64,000 nucleotides of DNA, from the NCBI GenBank assembly GCA_023386645.1, contig JAEWJI010000012.1, positions 44,179 through 108,178 of the forward strand, in the 5' to 3' direction. This DNA is from Pseudomonadota bacterium (GTDB lineage: Bacteria; Pseudomonadota; Alphaproteobacteria; Caulobacterales; Caulobacteraceae). Made by a program: the position numbers and the translations under genes. The stretch's first letter is position 1. Each line of letters begins with the position of its first letter. Shown in pieces: positions 62,397 through 64,000 of the stretch. A model generated the notes under the pieces. The model was given only the letters and a program-made list of their open reading frames with translations, was not told where the DNA came from and did no database searches.

Positions 62397-62840
62397 CTAG
62401 ACGCCGTTCTGCCTGATCCCCTCCCACAGGGCGATGCCGGCGCTGACCGACAGGTTCAGGCTGCGGGCCCCGGGGCGTAGCGGTATGATGACGCGGACGT
62501 CGGCGGCCGCGTGGACGAAATCCGGCGCGCCCGAGGTCTCTCGACCAAACAGCAGGGTGTCCTCGGGTTGGAAGGCGAAGTCGGCCAGGCTGGTGGCGCC
62601 CTTCGTCGTGAAGAGAACCAGCCGCCCCGACGGCCGGTCCCGTGCGAAGGCGTCCCAGTCCGCGTGGCGGGTCATGTGGGCGAGGGGACCGTAGTCCAGG
62701 GCCGCGCGCTTCATCGCCCGGTCGTCGAAACGGAAGCCCACCGGCTCGATCACGTCCAGCCCGACGCCGAAACAGGCGGACAGGCGGATACAGGCGCCCA
62801 CGTTCTGCGGAATGTCCGGTTGAAAAAGGGCGAGACGCAT
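62397..62840 (-). CDS. trmL: tRNA (cytidine(34)-2'-O)-methyltransferase
   Basis: A 147-residue minimal SPOUT (trefoil-knot) methyltransferase that modifies the wobble base of tRNA-Leu isoacceptors. MRLALFQPDIPQNVGACIRL is the family opening; LLFGRETSGAPD and SLNLSVSAGIALWE form the knot and SAM site. ATG at 62840 chosen because the family begins there; the frame is open a further 48 bp. Convergent with the dipeptidase and divergent from petA. Confidence 0.95.
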   Translation of the reverse strand: MRLALFQPDIPQNVGACIRLSACFGVGLDVIEPVGFRFDDRAMKRAALDYGPLAHMTRHADWDAFARDRPSGRLVLFTTKGATSLADFAFQPEDTLLFGRETSGAPDFVHAAADVRVIIPLRPGARSLNLSVSAGIALWEGIRQNGV

Positions 62841-63025
62841 TCTAAGGCCCTCATACGCGCGGCTCGGGGCCTTGTCGCGGCCTGACAACGCGGCGATTTC
62901 CGCGCCGTTGACGGCGTTCTTCGCCGTCGGTCAGGCTGACGATCAAATCTCCGATGCCCGTGGTAGTTCGACCGACGCGGACGCCCCTCACGGACGCCCG
63001 CGCGCGGCGCATCCAGAGGTGAGAC
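62841..63025. promoter_or_regulatory. divergent spacer between trmL and petA
   Basis: 185 bp that should carry promoters for trmL (minus) and the bc1 operon (plus). AGAGGTGAGA at 63015-63024 is the likely ribosome site for the GTG start of petA. I saw no clear operator or RNA structure. Confidence 0.3.
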
Positions 63026-63574
63026 GTGGCCGAATCGGTCGTGAACGACAGCAGCCCTCACGGGGTTGACGGGGACGCCACCCGTCGTGACTTCATTCAT
63101 ATCGCGGCGGGCGCCGCGGCCGCCGGCGCGGGCGTCATGGTCGCCTGGCCGCTGATCAATCAAATGAACCCGGCCGCCGACACCCTGGCGCTGGCCTCCA
63201 TCGAGTTCGACCTGACCAAGGTCGCCGAGGGCCAGCAGGTGGTCATCAAGTGGCAGGGCAAGCCGGTGTTCGTGCGCTATCGCACCCCGGCGGAAATCCA
63301 GGCCGCCCGCGCGGCCGACAGCGAGGGCAAGGACCCGCAGCCCGACGCGGAGCGCGTCAAGGCCGGCCACGAGCAGTATCTGGTCGTCATCGGCTCCTGC
63401 ACCCACCTGGGCTGCGTTCCGACCTTCGGGACCGGGGATTACGGCGGCTGGTTCTGCCCCTGCCACGGTTCGCACTACGACACCTCCGGCCGCATCCGTA
63501 AGGGACCGGCGCCCATCAACCTGGTGGTGCCGGCCTATGAGTACGTGTCCGACACCAGCGTGAAGATCGGCTGA
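63026..63574 (+). CDS. petA: ubiquinol-cytochrome c reductase iron-sulfur (Rieske) subunit
   Basis: A 182-residue subunit of the cytochrome bc1 complex. GTG start; the Tat-like motif TRRDFIHIAAG (residues 19-29) and one membrane helix to about residue 45 anchor it. The 2Fe-2S cluster ligands lie in GSCTHLGCVP and CPCHGSHYD (two Cys and two His), with the disulfide-forming cysteines in the same boxes. It takes electrons from ubiquinol to cytochrome c1. First gene of the operon, 10 bp before petB. Confidence 0.97.
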   Translation: MAESVVNDSSPHGVDGDATRRDFIHIAAGAAAAGAGVMVAWPLINQMNPAADTLALASIEFDLTKVAEGQQVVIKWQGKPVFVRYRTPAEIQAARAADSEGKDPQPDAERVKAGHEQYLVVIGSCTHLGCVPTFGTGDYGGWFCPCHGSHYDTSGRIRKGPAPINLVVPAYEYVSDTSVKIG

Positions 63575-63584
63575 GGGGACCGAG

Positions 63585-64000
63585 ATGAGCGAGCACGAGA
63601 GCACCTACGTCCCGAAGACCGGCGTCGAGAAGTGGCTGGACAGCCGCCTGCCGATCGTCCGGTTCGGCGCCGACTACATGTCGCTGCCGACCCCGAAAAA
63701 CCTGAACTACTGGTGGACATTCGGCGCCATCCTGGCCCTGTGCCTGGGCGTTCAGATCGTCACCGGCATCGTCCTGGCGATGCACTACACGCCCAATGTG
63801 GCGATGGCGTTCAACTCGGTCGAGCGCATCATGCGCGACGTGAACGGCGGCTGGCTGATCCGCTATGTTCACGCCAACGGCGCGTCGATGTTCTTCATCG
63901 CCGTCTACATCCATATCTTCCGCGGCCTCTACTACGGCTCCTACAAGGCGCCGCGCGAACTGCTCTGGATCCTCGGCTGCATCATCTATCTCCTGATGAT
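63585..64000 (+). CDS. petB: cytochrome b of the bc1 complex (3' part outside window)
   Basis: 138 residues visible, starting MSEHESTYVPKTGVEKWLDS; the gene continues past the end. LPTPKNLNYWWTFGAIL, GIVLAMHYTPN, and the haem-binding histidine-bearing helix RYVHANGASMFF and AVYIHIFRGLYYG are cytochrome b hallmarks; the other two haem ligands lie outside. Whether b is fused with cytochrome c1, as in some alphaproteobacteria, cannot be seen. Confidence 0.96.
   Translation, partial: MSEHESTYVPKTGVEKWLDSRLPIVRFGADYMSLPTPKNLNYWWTFGAILALCLGVQIVTGIVLAMHYTPNVAMAFNSVERIMRDVNGGWLIRYVHANGASMFFIAVYIHIFRGLYYGSYKAPRELLWILGCIIYLLM

Overview
The window reads as a contiguous piece of chromosome from a high-GC alphaproteobacterium, most probably a member of the Caulobacteraceae close to Brevundimonas or Caulobacter. 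This rests on the F1-ATPase zeta-subunit gene (DUF1476) next to purC, rnpB directly upstream of an mraZ-headed division/cell-wall cluster, the ETF-QO, aerobic hemF and Rieske/cytochrome b genes, and the general base and codon use. The species is an inference. I see no phage, insertion sequence, CRISPR array or clear foreign island; nearly all of it is dense, ordinary chromosomal coding sequence.

Layout. 0-5 kb: purine synthesis (purC-purS on the minus strand, with a 43-residue membrane protein and a PEBP-family gene downstream; purB with a 2OG-Fe(II) oxygenase and a fasciclin lipoprotein downstream) and the divergent zeta-subunit gene. 5-14 kb: a GST, a lytic transglycosylase, a uracil-DNA glycosylase, ETF-quinone oxidoreductase, a TPR protein joined to ispE, and a second fasciclin protein. 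14-20 kb: glyQ-glyS and pyruvate phosphate dikinase. 20-24 kb: envelope proteins, including a protein of eight 50-residue repeats with a C-terminal membrane anchor. 24-29 kb: a tight five-gene minus-strand group (fRMsr, SDR, CitE-like lyase, KpsC-type Kdo transferase, KAS III). 29-37 kb: envelope and secreted proteins (Sel1 repeats, beta-helix, SIMPL, SppA, amidase, a pair of cysteine-bearing paralogues) and a tRNA-CAT gene. 37-49 kb: rnpB, then mraZ-rsmH-ftsL-ftsI-murE-murF-mraY-murD-ftsW-murG, almost all translationally coupled. The cluster stops after murG: murC, murB, ddl, ftsQ, ftsA and ftsZ are not here. 49-60 kb: a nucleoside transporter, GST, thioesterase, DUF3253, a UDG-like protein, a lipase-like lipoprotein, a Leu/Val dehydrogenase, a pectate lyase, topoisomerase IB, RlmJ, a glutamine amidotransferase and hemF. 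60-64 kb: a secreted protein, an M19 dipeptidase, TrmL, and the start of the bc1 complex operon (petA, and petB running off the end).

How the genes work together. The dcw block makes lipid II and builds the divisome (FtsL, FtsI, FtsW). Four TGGG boxes spaced exactly 10 bp apart upstream of mraZ look like the MraZ operator. The lytic transglycosylase and the amidase are peptidoglycan remodelling enzymes. ETF-QO and the bc1 genes feed and use the quinone pool.

The most unusual feature is a set of short palindromic (REP-like) elements sitting inside open reading frames. One lies in frame in murD and another in frame in the kpsC-like gene, where the gene's own second domain shows the insertion is 44 codons. 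A third, half-element lies at the start of a UDG-like gene. A different, shorter hairpin insert sits in glyS. All the host frames stay open, so these elements appear to add translated segments to essential proteins.
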